In this document: piece by piece, positions 33,137 to 44,473 of the stretch
Numbering within the stretch: position 1 is the stretch's first letter
Layout of the letters: each line of letters starts with the position of its first letter
Assembly (NCBI RefSeq): GCF_000471905.2
Contig: NW_006499776.1
Location: forward strand, 2,991,065-3,055,064
DNA: 64,000 bases
Source of the DNA: Amborella trichopoda
Lineage: Eukaryota; Streptophyta; Magnoliopsida; Amborellales; Amborellaceae
Direction: 5' to 3'
Translations under genes and position numbers: made by a program
Notes under the pieces: model-generated
Databases searched by the model: none
Told to the model about the DNA's origin: nothing
What the model saw: only the letters and a program-made list of their open reading frames with translations

Positions 33137-33170
33137 CCACCCATGTTTGTGCCCCACTTCTATATAAAGA
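33137..33170 (+). promoter_or_regulatory. Core promoter of LTR B
   Basis: CCACCCATGTTTG followed by TATATAAAGA at 33161, the same module as in copies A and D. Confidence 0.65.
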
Positions 33171-33298
33171 ATGTATTATCTCAATGTAAAGGACCCCGTT
33201 TGGATGAATAAAAAATTTCTTTTTGCTTGAGTGTTGGGTTACCGCATGGAGAGAGAGAGAGGAGAGAGAAAATTCAGATGAGTACCCTTAAGTAAATT

Positions 33299-33534
33299 TC
33301 TCTCTCCTCTTTTTCTCTCTCTTCTCTCTCCTTTCTCTCTCCTCTCTCTTCCTTCTCTCTCTTCTCTCTCCTCTTTTTCTCTCTTTTCTCTCTCTTTCTC
33401 TCCCTTCTCTCTCTTATCTCTCTCCTTCTCTCTCTTCTCTCTCTCCTCCTCTCTCTCTCTCTTCTCTCCCTCTCTTTCTCTCTCTTCTTTTCTCTCTTCT
33501 CTCTCCCTCTTTCTCTCTCCTTTTTGTAGACACC
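33299..33534. repeat. CT-rich microsatellite
   Basis: About 235 bp of CTCTCTTT/CTCTCTCC units within LTR B. The Glu/Arg/Lys-rich minus-strand open frames across it are artefacts. Element E starts at its right edge. Confidence 0.95.
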
Positions 33535-34790
33535 CCATTTTAAATATGACAAATTCTGTTGTTTTCTGAACCTTGAAGACTGCATTATCCTAGTAAAGCC
33601 AAATCTATAGCCCACAAAGCCTACCAGTGATCCAAAATCATTTTTCCTACCCAGAACCCTACATATACCCTATTTTCACCCAGAGTCTTGCAAACGCCCT
33701 GTTTTACTAAAACAATCACCAAAAATAGTAAAATAACTCTTTTTGACCCAAATTTTCTCTGAAAGCTTCACAACAGCCTTAACTACACACTTGAACTAAA
33801 GCTTTTCAGTTTCGATTAATTTTAGCTTGAGCAACACACATAATGTCACCCAACTCATACTGGGCGCCACGCTTTGTGCCGCCCATCAGACTGGGCGACA
33901 CACCTAGTGTTCCCCGGGTGACACACTATGTGTTGCCCAACCCATTTTGACTCGAAATCTTTCGTTTTGGCCTGGACAACTCACTGGTCAGTCCTGGGTA
34001 GAAAGTCGTCATTTTGGGCAGTCCTGACCTGTCGCCCAGCCCAGACTGCCTAAAAACAGTAGTCTTTGCACAAGAATGATCCCCTGCCATTTTGGGCCAA
34101 CTTTTCCTCATTTTAGTCAAATTTGGCTGGGCGACACTGCCAGTGTTGCTTGGACTCGGGACCCCAGAAAGGCAGTCCAAGGTTGGCAATTGGCTGGTGA
34201 TGGAAAGTTTCCCTTTTTCAAACAATTTCAGTTTATGAAAACCTCATTTTCATGGCTGTGAGGGCCCTAGACCTCTTAACTTCGTGAGCTTATGAAATGC
34301 TAATCTGAAAAACCCTAATCCTAAGCTTGAGAAACCTTAACCTAAACATAAGGAACCCTAATTCTTCAATCATCTCTAGGGCACAACGAACCCTTGTAAA
34401 TCAGAGATCTTCTGATCAGCATCTGAATCAGAGAGGCGAAGATGATGCCAGTTTTGATATGGACGAGCCCTTGAAGGCTTGGGGGTCTCGGACCATCTGG
34501 CCCCGTTTGGTATTATTCTCTTACCCTTTCTTTCTTCTTCTTCTTACTATTTTGATTTTTTTTTGATTAATTTTGGTCAGTTTGCTACTTTGAACTCGTG
34601 TTTTAATGTTTTGGATCATGCTGGCTCTGTCACGGATTTGAGAGCAGATCTGCCCGTTTTTTGGCAGATCCGGCCTCATATTTGAATTTGATTTGTCCCA
34701 CTTTCTCTACTACATTATTTTTATGTGGTTTAAGGTGTCAAAATTCGAGGAATCATCATCGTAAGATCTGTTCGATTTTCATTGTAAACA
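33535..34790 (+). repeat. 5' LTR of element E
   Basis: It starts TGTAGACACCCC and ends TGTAAACA, then CTT and the primer site; length 1256 bp. It contains repeated GGGCGACAC / GTGTCGCCC-like phrases around 33850-34150. The start abuts a T-run at the end of the CT tract. Confidence 0.75.
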
Positions 34791-34793
34791 CTT

Positions 34794-34811
34794 TGGTGCT
34801 CACCGTGGGGC
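34794..34811 (+). other. Primer binding site of element E
   Basis: TGGTGCTCACCGTGGGGC closely resembles TGGCGCCCACCGTGGGGC-type sites common in Tat/Ogre elements. It lies three bases after the LTR end. Confidence 0.7.
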
Positions 34812-36885
34812 ATTTCAAGCTTGATCCAAGCCCCAAAACATGAGTTTTAGGTATTATTTTTCACTGTTTTTAGTCCAAACAGAGTCCCAAACTCTGCTGT
34901 GACCTGGACCCAGGGCTTCGACACATCGAGACCCTGTCTGGTCTGGGCGACACCAGCAGTGTCACCCAGATTTGTGAGGGCGACACCACATGTGCCGCCC
35001 AAATCTAGAAGTCTCAAACATTCTGAGACTCTGCAGTCTTGTTTCAAGGACTCTCTTGTGACAGTTCAAAAAATTTCAAATCAAAATAAAATTTTTAAAA
35101 ATACAAAAAAATTATTTTTCTTAACACAGGTCTGTTTTATCTGCACTTTTTTGTTTTTACTTTATTTTAATTTATTTCATAAGAAATATTATTTTCCTGC
35201 TTCTGCAAGTTTATTGTAACCTTATTTCATCAAATTTAAAAAATAAAAATAAAAAAATTACTTTTTTTTTAGCGTTCCAGCAGTGTCGGCCAGCCTATAG
35301 GGGTGACACCAGTAGTGCCGCCCGGGCGCCACCACATGTGTCACCCAGTTGCAGTTGTCCCAGAAACTTCCTGGGACCCCACATGCCTCTTCCAAAGGCT
35401 GATGGCTTCCTATTCACAAATTTTGGCCTAAAATAAAATATTTTAAAAAATATATAAAAAGAATATTTTGCTTTAGAAAGGTCTGTTCTGTTCCTAGCTT
35501 TTTTATTTTATTTTAGTTTGTTAATTTTAATTGAAATCATGTTTTCCCTACTTTCATCATGCTTAGTTTAACTGTGTTTCATCAAAGTTAAAAAGATAAA
35601 AAAAATAAACCGCATACCATTCGAGTCACCCTCGACTTGGGCCGCGCTCGACTTAGCACGAATTGTGCTTGGTCTCACTGTTTCGATTGTATCTCCTTAG
35701 GGGTTGCTTACCCCTCCATCTATACTGTGCTTTGCCTCGAAGCACACATTGCTAAGCACGACTAGTGCCAAGCGCTCGCTTTATTTCTTCAATGCATTGT
35801 GTGTGCTTCTTTACACACTCTAGCACACACCGGATCGGGAATGCCCGGGAAACCAACAAACAAATATTTTGAAAAGCCCCAAAATCCTTGTTAACAGCGT
35901 GAGGGGAACCAGCTTTGAAAGTCACGGCGGTTGGGATTCGCGTAACTCTAACTGTGATCACCCCTCCATAATCCTTTGCCTCAAAGCAACTCCATGTATA
36001 GTAGAACCTGGTGAAAATCCTATAACAGGAGGCTAGAACCTATGTGGGGACCTATATCAGCCTAGCCGCATTTTAATAGTTAGGAATGCACTCTCAAGCC
36101 AAGCCTACCTATAATCTTGGTCAAAAGTTTTCATGTGTTGTGCTTGCTTATTTCTGTTGGTTAATCTTATATCTCAGTCCGTACCCGCTTTTGGTTCGAG
36201 CTGAACCCTTTGGGTTCAAGTTCAGGTTTGTAACTAGCCTAGCCCAGGTCCGAATCAGGTTTCACCTTGGTTCAAACTTAGACCCCCCTCTTGGTCCAAG
36301 CCGAAGGCTCGTTCCTAGTCAATCTTTGATCTAGTCAGGGTCCATACCTGGCTTGATCATCAAAATTCTCTGGGTCCAAGTCCAGTCTGGTATCCATCCT
36401 AGCCTAGGTCCGAACCAGGTTCACACATTGGTACGAACCTAGGTCCCCTTTTGGTCCAAGCTAAGGTCTCGTGCCTGGTTCAACGTTGATCCAGTTCGGC
36501 TGCACACCCGGTCTGATCTTCAAAACCCTCTAGGTCCAAGCCTAGGCTTACACCTAGCTCAATCCAGGTCCGAACCAGGCTCACACCCAGGTCCGAACCT
36601 AAACCCACTCTTCGTCCGAGCCTAGACTCGTACCCATCTAGTCTAGATCTCAGTCTAATTTCTAGCATAGGTCTAAGCTTAGAGTTGCCTTTAGTGCTAG
36701 ACTAGACTTACCCTAGTTTAGGGTCTAAACCAAAACCCATTGAGTCTAGCAAGTTTCATCCAATCTACTCTTAACCTAGGTCTCAGTTAAGGTTTTTCCC
36801 CTAGAATTAGGCTAGGTCTACCCTAAGTCGTTGAGTCTAGATCTTACTTAAGTTTAGATTCTAGAACCCCATCAAAAGCAATCAT
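34812..36885 (+). other. Untranslated leader of element E
   Basis: About 2.1 kb between primer site and gag. It carries more GGCGACAC/GTGTCGCCC-type phrases (34930-35000, 35270-35350), an AT-rich duplicated segment (35060-35250 resembling 35410-35600) and the tandem repeat at 36180-36680. No credible gene. Confidence 0.55.
36180..36680. repeat. 150-170 bp tandem repeat in E leader
   Basis: GGTCCGAACCAGG-type phrases recur at 36247, 36417 and 36567, accompanied by TTGGTCCAAGC and GGGTCCAAG segments. About three diverged copies. Confidence 0.7.
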
Positions 36886-38749
36886 CATGTCAGTCACTCA
36901 AGGTGACTTTGATGATTGCTCCACCGTCGACTCTAAGCCTAAGCTGCCCAAACCTAGAAGCCAATATGCCGCTATCCCTTGGGATTATCGATAGAACTCA
37001 GGTCAATCCATTATCCAATGCCCAGGTCTTCAATTAGAGGTAGAGTCCCATGGGTCCACTCCTAATCCTGAAATCTGTGAGGTTCGAAAAGTTGGCTCCA
37101 CCCAAAAAACTATGAATAGTCAAGGGGTCCAACCAGGCGTTGTCCTACAGGGCTTTTAGGCAATCAAAATAGAAGCCAAGCGAGGGAAGAAGTTCATGTT
37201 GTATCTAATGGCCATTCCCAGAACTCGCACCAAGATAACCTTGGGGCACAACGAAAGCAAAACCAAGACCCACCTAGGTCTAGGGGATTTAACCCAGCCT
37301 CGAGCCACCATAATATAGCTCATGATGACTTGAACACTATATGAAGCAGAAGAGTCAATCTAAACTGACCCTTAGGTGAGATGGGCGTCCAAGCTGCCCT
37401 TAAAATTCTAGTTGACCTAGGTTACATGGTTCATGCCCGGGCATACAGTCAATCCCAAACCAACTTAGTGGTATAGGTCAACCCCTAGCACAATCAAGTC
37501 AGCCGATTCTTCAATCGGTCCCTCTAGTTCATCCGGTCCAACAAATCGTGCAATTTCTGCAATGAGTGGCGACACGTATGGGTCAGTATTGCCCTAAGGA
37601 AAAAATGTATCAAACTGCCCTAGTGACTGCGGCTCATCAATCTCAAGCCCATGCAGGCCAACATGTACCCCAAGTCTCGACTCATCAGTCTACGCTTAGG
37701 AAACCATCGATTGGTAGGCCTATTGCCTTGCCAAATACCAAACACGAAGGCACCATAAAAGCAATGCAAGATATGTTTGTAAGAATGGGCATGCATGAAA
37801 TTCTACCCCCGAAGGCCTATGTTCATGAGACCCTTGGAGGTATAGAAGACCTTCCCCTGGGATTTGTCATATCAGAATTTAGAAACAAGTTCAATGGGAA
37901 GAGCGATCCAGATACTCACGTTAGCGTAGACCTCCTCTCCGTTCGAGCTTTGCGAGATAAGCATAACCAGTTGAAGGTCATATTTTTGCAAACATTGACC
38001 GGTGAGGCCTTGAACTGGCATCGGAGAATAATGTCCGCTCAACTATACATCACTCCAAACGAAATGTTCAACCTATTTGTCTCTCACTACCACAGGTTGA
38101 CACTAAGATCTCTCTCCCTAGTCGAGCTCAATGCAATGAAACAAAACCCAAGAGAATCCTTCGAGGATTTCATCGATCGCTTCCGCGAGGCGGCGATGTG
38201 GTTCATAGAATGTTCACTGACGGATCCAACTAAAATCTCCATAGCCTTAGAGAATGCCTCTCTTGAATACAGGACCTTCTTCAATCAATGTCTTATCCCC
38301 ACTCCTTCAACTCCATGATTGAGCGGGCGGCACGACATGAAAGGGTCAGAGGGACACCTCTCAGCACCAGACCCGACAATAAACCTATAACAACTCCCCA
38401 AAATAAGAAAAAGCACAATAACAAGGGAAATGCTTCCGGTTGGGTTAAGGAGATTGTCGTTAACGGACTGGCTCAAGGTTCAGCCACTCAGCACAACAAT
38501 CGGAACCAAAACTGAAGGGGTCAGCCTAGAGTCAACAGTCAAAATAATAACCAAATGTGAGAGGATAATTTCACCCCTCTCAAAGACCCATTAGAAAAAA
38601 TGGTGAAATTACTTTTGGCTAGAAATATAGTTTATCTCCCGCCACCATCTGAACCACCATTTCAAGTCACGGATAAGAGCAAGTGATGCAAATGGCATCA
38701 AAACCATGCTCATGATACTCAAAACTGCTTGTATTTAAAAGTACACACA
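36886..38749 (+). pseudogene. Element E Gag
   Basis: The reading frame starts ATGTCAGTCACTCAAGG at 36886. It has stops near 36991 and a frame change before the longest open piece, 37566-38318 (250 residues). That piece carries the Gag core: KAYVHETLGGIEDLP, FIxEFRNKFNGKSDPDTHV-type sequence, LTGEALNWHRRIM and NPRESFEDFIDRFREAA. This is the retrotransposon Gag domain of Tat-type elements. A final zinc-finger-like stretch CKWHQNHAHDTQNC lies at about 38687-38730, just before LTR copy C cuts in. Gag assembles the particle in active relatives. Confidence 0.82.
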
Positions 38750-38879
38750 TTTCTCCTTTCCTGCAAACACACATACACATTAAAAGTACAGACAAGTGGG
38801 GCATGGGTCCTCACCGTGCTATAGGGTGATGTGAAAGTGAGAGAAGAAGTTTGACATGGCAGCTAGGCTGGCACAGTGA

Positions 38880-39350
38880 CTAGACTAGGGGGTGATTGAC
38901 TTGACGTAGTAGCAAGATGAGTACGGTACCTCAGACCGGCATAATGATAATACTACTCGACGGCAAAACCAACATCGACCAGCCTGACATGATGGCGAGT
39001 CTGACGTGGCAGCAAGACCGGCATGGTAACTTAGACCAGCACGACGACAATACTGCTCAACGATAGAACCAACACCAATGATCACTAGTCTGACGTTGCA
39101 GCAAGACGGGCATGGAAACTCAGACCGGCACAGCGACAATACTGCTCGACGACAGAACCGACATCGACGATGACTAGTCTAACGTGACAGCAAGACGGGC
39201 ACGGTAACTCAGGCCGGCATGGCGGCAATACTACTCGACGCTAGAACCAACACTGACCAGCCTGACACGATGGATAGTCTGACGTGGCAGTAAGACGGGC
39301 ACTATAACTCAAACCGGCACGGCGACAATACTGCTCGACGAAGAGACTGA
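38880..39350 (-). repeat. ~93-bp minisatellite in LTR C
   Basis: GGCAGCAAGACCGGCAxGG-type phrases recur at about 38905, 39007, 39095, 39186 and 39286, with CGACAATACTGCTCGACG-type segments between them. Reverse-complement relatives occur in LTR D at 51680-52020. Confidence 0.8.
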
Positions 39351-41174
39351 CACGATGGCTCAAGACTCAGCCTGCCCTCTGGTCAAACAAGCGATGGCGA
39401 GAAAGACAGGAAGTGAAGACTAGCTCGACTCTCTCTAGGTCTTTAAAAAGAGAAGAAAGTGAAAATAAAAATGACGGTGAAATAAGAGTGATAGAGAATG
39501 AGATGAAATGAAAATGAAAGAGATGAATTAAAATAAACTTAGAAAATGGAATTTGGATTAAAATAGAATGAAGTGAAGTAAAATAAATAAAATAAAATGG
39601 AGTAAAATAAAATAAAAGGGATGAAAGAAGATAAAATAAGATGAGATAATTAAAATAAATAAATGGATGGAATAAAGTAATGTATGTTGAGATAAAATGA
39701 GTGAGGTAAAATAAATGGAATAAAGGAAAATAAAATGAAGTGAATAAAATAGAATGAAAGGAAGGAGTAAAATGGAATAAAATAAAAGAGAAGGGGTTGA
39801 AGAAATAGAATGAGATAGTCTTTAAAAAGAGTAAACATAAAAATAAAAAAAAGAGTTTAAAAGATAGAAAGAGTTTGACATATGGGATATGGGATAGGAT
39901 GGAGTAAAATAGTAATAAATAAATAAAAAGACACGTTTTGGTTAAGGGAAGGGAGGCTTGAAATTGGGTTGATGGGTTATTGGATTCTTGTAAGTTTTAA
40001 AGAGAGGGAGTTTGACACATGAAAAGGGGTTTAGTAAAAGAGTATTAATCAAGAGAGGGGATTATTGGGTTTTATGTGAATGGGAGAAGGTAGCCATTAG
40101 ATAATATATAAAAAAAAGGAAGATTAGTTGAGAGAGAGAGAGAGAGAGAGAGACTTGGGGTATTGGGTTTTTAAGTTTAGAGAGAGAGACAGTTTTGAAG
40201 TGGAGCAAAACGAGATGGGGTGAAAGAGAGGGGGAACGAAATATAACGAAAAGAACGATTAAAAAAAAAACGAAAACGAAAAGAAGGAATGGGGCTTTTC
40301 GTTTGTGGTTTTTTAGAGAGAGAGAGAGCGGAAGGTTGCAGCAAATGGGAGTTGCAGAGAAGAGAACCGGGGCACACGAGGTCGTGGAGAGAGAGCAGGT
40401 GGCTGAGAGGGGAGAGAAGGGAGGATGCAGAGAAAATGGCGGAAAGAGGGGTGGGGCCAGCAGAGGTTAGGGACGGCTGAATAACAGGGAGTAGTGAGGT
40501 GAGCGAAAGAGTGGCAGAGTGCTGATAAATCGATGGTGGCGAGGAGAGCTGAGATAGAGGCTGGGAGGATAGGAGTTGCGGGTGAGCGAGAGAGGCTCGC
40601 AGCAGCGGAGAAGATGGGGAAGAAAGATGACGGAGATAGTGGCAGAAATGGTGGTGCAGCAGAGAGAGAAAAAAGGGGCAGCAGCAGAAGCTGGCCGGAG
40701 GTGACTGAGAATTAGAGGGGAGAGCGAGTAGTGGCTGCAACTACAGCTTTATCTTAGATGGTGGACACGGTTGAATCCGGTTGCAGGTTGTGATGGGCCA
40801 TGGCTGAATTTAGGGGAGAAAGATGGGGCCTGGTTGCAGGCAGGTGGACGTGCAGAGCATAAAAGAATATGAAAAGAGAGAAATTGCAGTCATGTTGGAC
40901 TACAAGGATTGAAAGAGGAAGGTTGTTATTGTGAGGGACCACGAGAAAGAGGGAAGAGGAGGGTTGTGGTCATATATACCACAAGGGAAGGAAAGGGAGA
41001 GAAGAGAAGGAGAAAGAGTGAAACACGGACGGCAATGGGTTTCGCCGTTTGTAAAAGAGGAGAGAGAAAGGGAGAGGCGAGAGAAGAGAGAGAAAGAGAG
41101 AGAAGAGAAAAGAGAGGAAGAGAGGAGAGAAAAAGAGAAAGAGAGAAGGAGAGTAGCCTCAAACCCAGGGGTAC

Positions 41175-41277
41175 TGACCAAAAAATTTCTCTCTTTTTTC
41201 TCTCTCAAAAAACATGACTCAACAATGACCAAAAAATTTCTCTCTTTTTTCTCTCTCAAAAAACATGACTCAACAAT
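41175..41277. repeat. 51-bp perfect tandem duplication in LTR C
   Basis: Copies begin TGACCAAAAAATTTCTCTC at 41175 and 41226 and appear identical through ACATGACTCAACAATGA. This is a recent local duplication or an assembly effect. Confidence 0.85.
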
Positions 41278-41333
41278 GAAAAACGATCAAAATTTTATTA
41301 AACAAAGTGGGGTTTTTTGTGGAATGATATCAT

Positions 41334-41367
41334 GTCATATATATAACTTTTGCCCAAACATAGGTGG
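41334..41367 (-). promoter_or_regulatory. Core promoter of LTR C (minus strand)
   Basis: Read on the minus strand, CCACCTATGTTTGGGC is followed by a TATATATATG box, the same module as in copies A, B and D. Confidence 0.6.
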
Positions 41368-42659
41368 ATTAATTAAAATTTATCTTAATTGATGATAATT
41401 ATAATTTATTTGAATTAAAAAAATTTATAAAAATAGGGAGAAAATGACGGTTTTGCCTCTGTGCAATAATTTATGAACTTCCAAAACAGTCCATGTTGCT
41501 ACCCTAGAACTTGTATAATCTTCAATGGATGATTCGGAGTTACTCCGACGCTTGTTTGGCCGAAAGATGATTACTTTCTCATTAAGCTCGGCATGACGAT
41601 TGATTTGATGCCAACTTCGAACCATGGATCGTGTTTTTAGGCCACGATCATGCGACTCGAAACTTATATGAATCTTGAAAACTTTAGATCGATGATGCAC
41701 TCGTTTTTTGATGTTTTTTCATGATTTCTTTGCTGAATCGCACTGAGCATGCCGTCACGATCGTATTGCAATAAACACAGCTCGATTTTATGTCGGGACG
41801 AAGATTTTTCCATCTTGGGTCTTTGACCGGAATCTGAAATCTGGCTGCCGAAATTTAAAACTTTTATCGGCTTCGTGCATGAAATCCAACTGTTCTTCAA
41901 GTGCGAGGCTCGGCCTAGATGTAACCTCAGACCTTATGCACGCGATAGAACTAGTTGTGAGTCGATTGGGTACGCGAGCACAGCGATTTAGCCGCTCGAG
42001 CGAGGCGTGTCGCTGCTGAATTTTTTGCAATTGTCTTCACGAATTACCAACTTCTCTCTAGTTTTTCTCCCTGCTTGGCCATTGTCATGAGGCGTGACAC
42101 CTATCAAAACGCTCGTCTTGACGAGACGAACACGCTCGCAAAGTTTGAGCACAATCCGACTCAAAACGAGTGAGATATGAGTCTTCAAAATTGCTGCTTG
42201 TAAATGTGCAAACCAGTCTCCTTTAATGGAGATTGGTGCAAGGAGGCTGCACGGGAATAGTGTGAGACCTCCCCCTTTTTAATGTTTCATCCATAACTTT
42301 GTCTTAAAACATCTGTTTAGGCTGAAACTTGACCCCTAGGGCTTTTCGACCTTGCCGGATTTAAAGGCAGTGGTCCCATAGCTATTTGATGCATCGAAAA
42401 TAGAGTTCTAGTTACGGGGTTCGTTTTAGGGTGCTAAAAGCCAATTTTTTTGAAATTATTTCTTTGTCTGTACTGCCTTATAATGTCAGATTACGACGAA
42501 ACATGGCAGGTGGCCTTTTGGATTCCTTAGGAAGATTCTAACCCATTTTGGAAAAATTCTGAGACTGTAAAAAATTCCACTGTATATCAAAGCTTTATTA
42601 ACCAACTTCTCTTTTATTCCGCATCGGGGACCTAAGGTACTGAAAAATGTGTTCAAACA

Positions 42660-42886
42660 AATGGGAAATCCTTAAACATATGCCCTATGAAAACATCGAA
42701 GGAGATAGGCAAAAGCTCGGATGACTTCGAGCCATGTCAACTAAGTATCGTTGTATACAACAGGACCAAGAGACAAACTAAAGGCATATTGCTTCTCACA
42801 CTCAAGATTGGCCCTATCCTCCAAGTGATAAAGTTTTATGTTTTGGACATAAAACCTTCATTCAACATGCTGCTAAGAGGACTATG
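42660..42886 (+). pseudogene. Element E protease, N-terminal piece
   Basis: The frame reads DDFEPCQLSIVVYNRTKRQT and KIGPILQVIKFYVLDIKPSF, then NMLLRGL: the second half of a Tat-type retropepsin up to the FNMLLGRPW motif. The catalytic Asp segment is missing, lost with the sequence replaced by LTR copy C. The domain is cut at CTATG by element F and resumes at 48185. Confidence 0.78.
42882..42886. other. Left target-site duplication of element F (CTATG)
   Basis: CTATG stands directly left of the TGTCACACCCC end of F; the same five bases follow F at 48185-48189. The interrupted protease reading (L-W-L-H-E) is restored across them. Confidence 0.8.
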
Positions 42887-43181
42887 TGTCACACCCCAAG
42901 AATTTACAATACTGTTATTCCTGAGATGTGACAGACAAAACATATATACATCTATTGATAGGACAAATTTACAGTGGCGAGGTCTTACAAAGTAAATAAA
43001 GAAAGCTAGCAGAACAACAGTACCTTCCAAGGTTGATATTGACTAGCACTCAAAATGAATCCGCAGTTATCCTGAAAAAATGTTTACCATAGTTTGATGA
43101 GTTTGGCTACTCAGTAAGTGATCATCATAATCCTAAAAATAATCATGATTGAAAGATATCAATATTTTCCAAAATGAGATC
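42887..43181 (-). repeat. 3' LTR of element F, partial
   Basis: It matches 46408-46703 with eight mismatches that I can count. It runs into the assembly gap, so most of this LTR is unseen. Confidence 0.9.
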
Positions 43182-43201
43182 NNNNNNNNNNNNNNNNNNN
43201 N
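43182..43201. other. Assembly gap (20 N)
   Basis: A fixed-size run of N between the partial LTR and the integrase zinc region of F. The true missing length is probably well over 2 kb, given the absent integrase core and LTR remainder. Confidence 0.98.
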
Positions 43202-43752
43202 AAGATAGCTTTCTTTACACTCTTATCATTCGGGACACAAACCCGACCTTTGAATCTTAGCAAATCCTCACTACATATAGAGAATTCATCTCTCTTTCCT
43301 TGCTTCACCTTTTCTATAATTGTTATAAGCTTAGGGTCTTTCTTTTGTGCCAATCGAATCTGTTGGATTAATTGGGGTTCCGCCTTAATGTTGGCAGTCA
43401 TACTTACCACGTCATTAATGGACGGAGTTGGATGCCAATCCACTATTTCCTCTAACAATCTCATTTCTTGGATCATTAGATGAGCTAAGACTCCCGTAGA
43501 TTTTCTACTTAGAGCGTCGGCCACAACGTTAGCTTTTCCTGAATGATAATGGATTGTACAATTATAATCTTTTAAGAAATCCATCCATCTTATCTGCCGC
43601 ATATTTAAATCCTTCTGAGAGAAAAGGTATTTCAAACTCTTATGATCCGTGTATATTACGAATTGCTCACCATATAGATAATGCCTCCATATTTTCAAAA
43701 CGAATACTATTGCAGCTAGCTCCAAATCATGAATTGGATATTTTTTTCTCAT
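43202..43752 (-). pseudogene. Element F RNase H end and integrase start
   Basis: The frame shows [20 protein letters not shown], the [14 protein letters not shown] catalytic block and [11 protein letters not shown] of RNase H. The integrase N-terminal part follows to [13 protein letters not shown], where the gap begins. It is one base out of frame with the upstream RT because of an extra A in a run of seven (T-run at 43741-43747). Confidence 0.88.
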
Positions 43753-44473
43753 ATTCTTTCAACTGTCTGGATGCATATGCCACTACTTTCCCAGATTGCA
43801 TTAATATACAGCCCAAACCTTTATGTGAAGCATCACTATAAATCACAAATCCCCCACTCCCCTCAGGAATAGTTAAAATAGGTGCTGAAGTTAATCGAAC
43901 TTTTAGTTCTTGAAAACTCTCCTCACATTCACTTGTCCACTCAAATTTGACATTTTTCTGTGTCAATCGAGTCAATGGGATTGCGATTCGAGAAAATCCT
44001 TCTATAAATTTTCTGTAATATCCTGCCAATCCTAAAAAGCTTCGAACTTCAGTCACATTACTTGGTTGTTTCCAATTAACAACGGCTTCAACCTTTGAAG
44101 GATCAACTGATAGACATTCCTTTGATATAACATGTCCTAAAAATGTCACTTGTTCAAGCCAAAATTCACATTTACTAAGTTTGGCATACAATTTATTTTC
44201 TCTTAATATTTGCAATACCATTCTTGCATGCTGCTCATGTTCCTTCTGATTCTTGGAATAAATTAAAATATCATCGATGAATACCATAATAAATTTATCC
44301 AAAAAGGGCCTAAAGATCCGATTCATCAAATCCATAAATGCAGCCGGTGCATTGGTTAATCCAAAAGGTATGACTAAAAATTCATAATGGCCATACCTTG
44401 TTCTGAAAGTTGTCTTGAGTAAATCTTCACTTTTAATCTTAAGCTGATGGTATCCAGATCTAAGATCAATTTT
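43727..44473 (-). pseudogene. Element F reverse transcriptase and RNase H start
   Basis: Continues the gag-pol frame after a single TAA (44474-44476, where relatives have Ser in [13 protein letters not shown]). [18 protein letters not shown] and the catalytic [10 protein letters not shown] lie at about 44360-44260. FLGHVIS, then [17 protein letters not shown], then [13 protein letters not shown] of RNase H follow. The frame ends at the homopolymer slip near 43741. Otherwise it looks intact. Confidence 0.9.

Larger units (their letters stand above)
32466..33534 (+). repeat. LTR copy B of family D, truncated on both sides
   Basis: Sequence from about 32472 aligns by eye with LTR A from about 9180 and LTR C (minus) from about 42020. 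It includes the promoter module CCACCCATGTTTG plus TATATAAAGA (33161-33170), and GAGAGTACCC-type sequence before the CT tract. The 5' part is missing at the pararetrovirus junction; the 3' part is cut by element E. Confidence 0.75.
38750..42659 (-). repeat. LTR copy C of family D, inverted, 3' end missing
   Basis: On the minus strand it starts TGTTTGAACACATTTTTCAG (ending at 42659), matching copies A and D, and runs to 38750, where homology to copy D stops at the equivalent of 52135; the last ~440 bp are absent. It includes the minus-strand TATA module (41334-41367), GA-rich tracts (40130-41160) and a subterminal minisatellite (38880-39350). No target duplication is visible, so it may be a truncated rather than a clean solo LTR. 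Confidence 0.75.

Noticed and set aside
33239..33615. Minus-strand open frames of ~100 residues rich in Glu, Arg and Lys
   Set aside because: They are translations of the CT microsatellite and have no unique sequence.
38689..38693. AATGG as target duplication of LTR C (also after 42659)
   Set aside because: The LTR would then start with CATCAA on the plus strand, inside the gag zinc finger, which does not fit the family ends.
40177..41392. Several open frames (up to 187 residues) on both strands
   Set aside because: They cover GA/CT-rich LTR C sequence; composition explains the long frames and no domain is visible.
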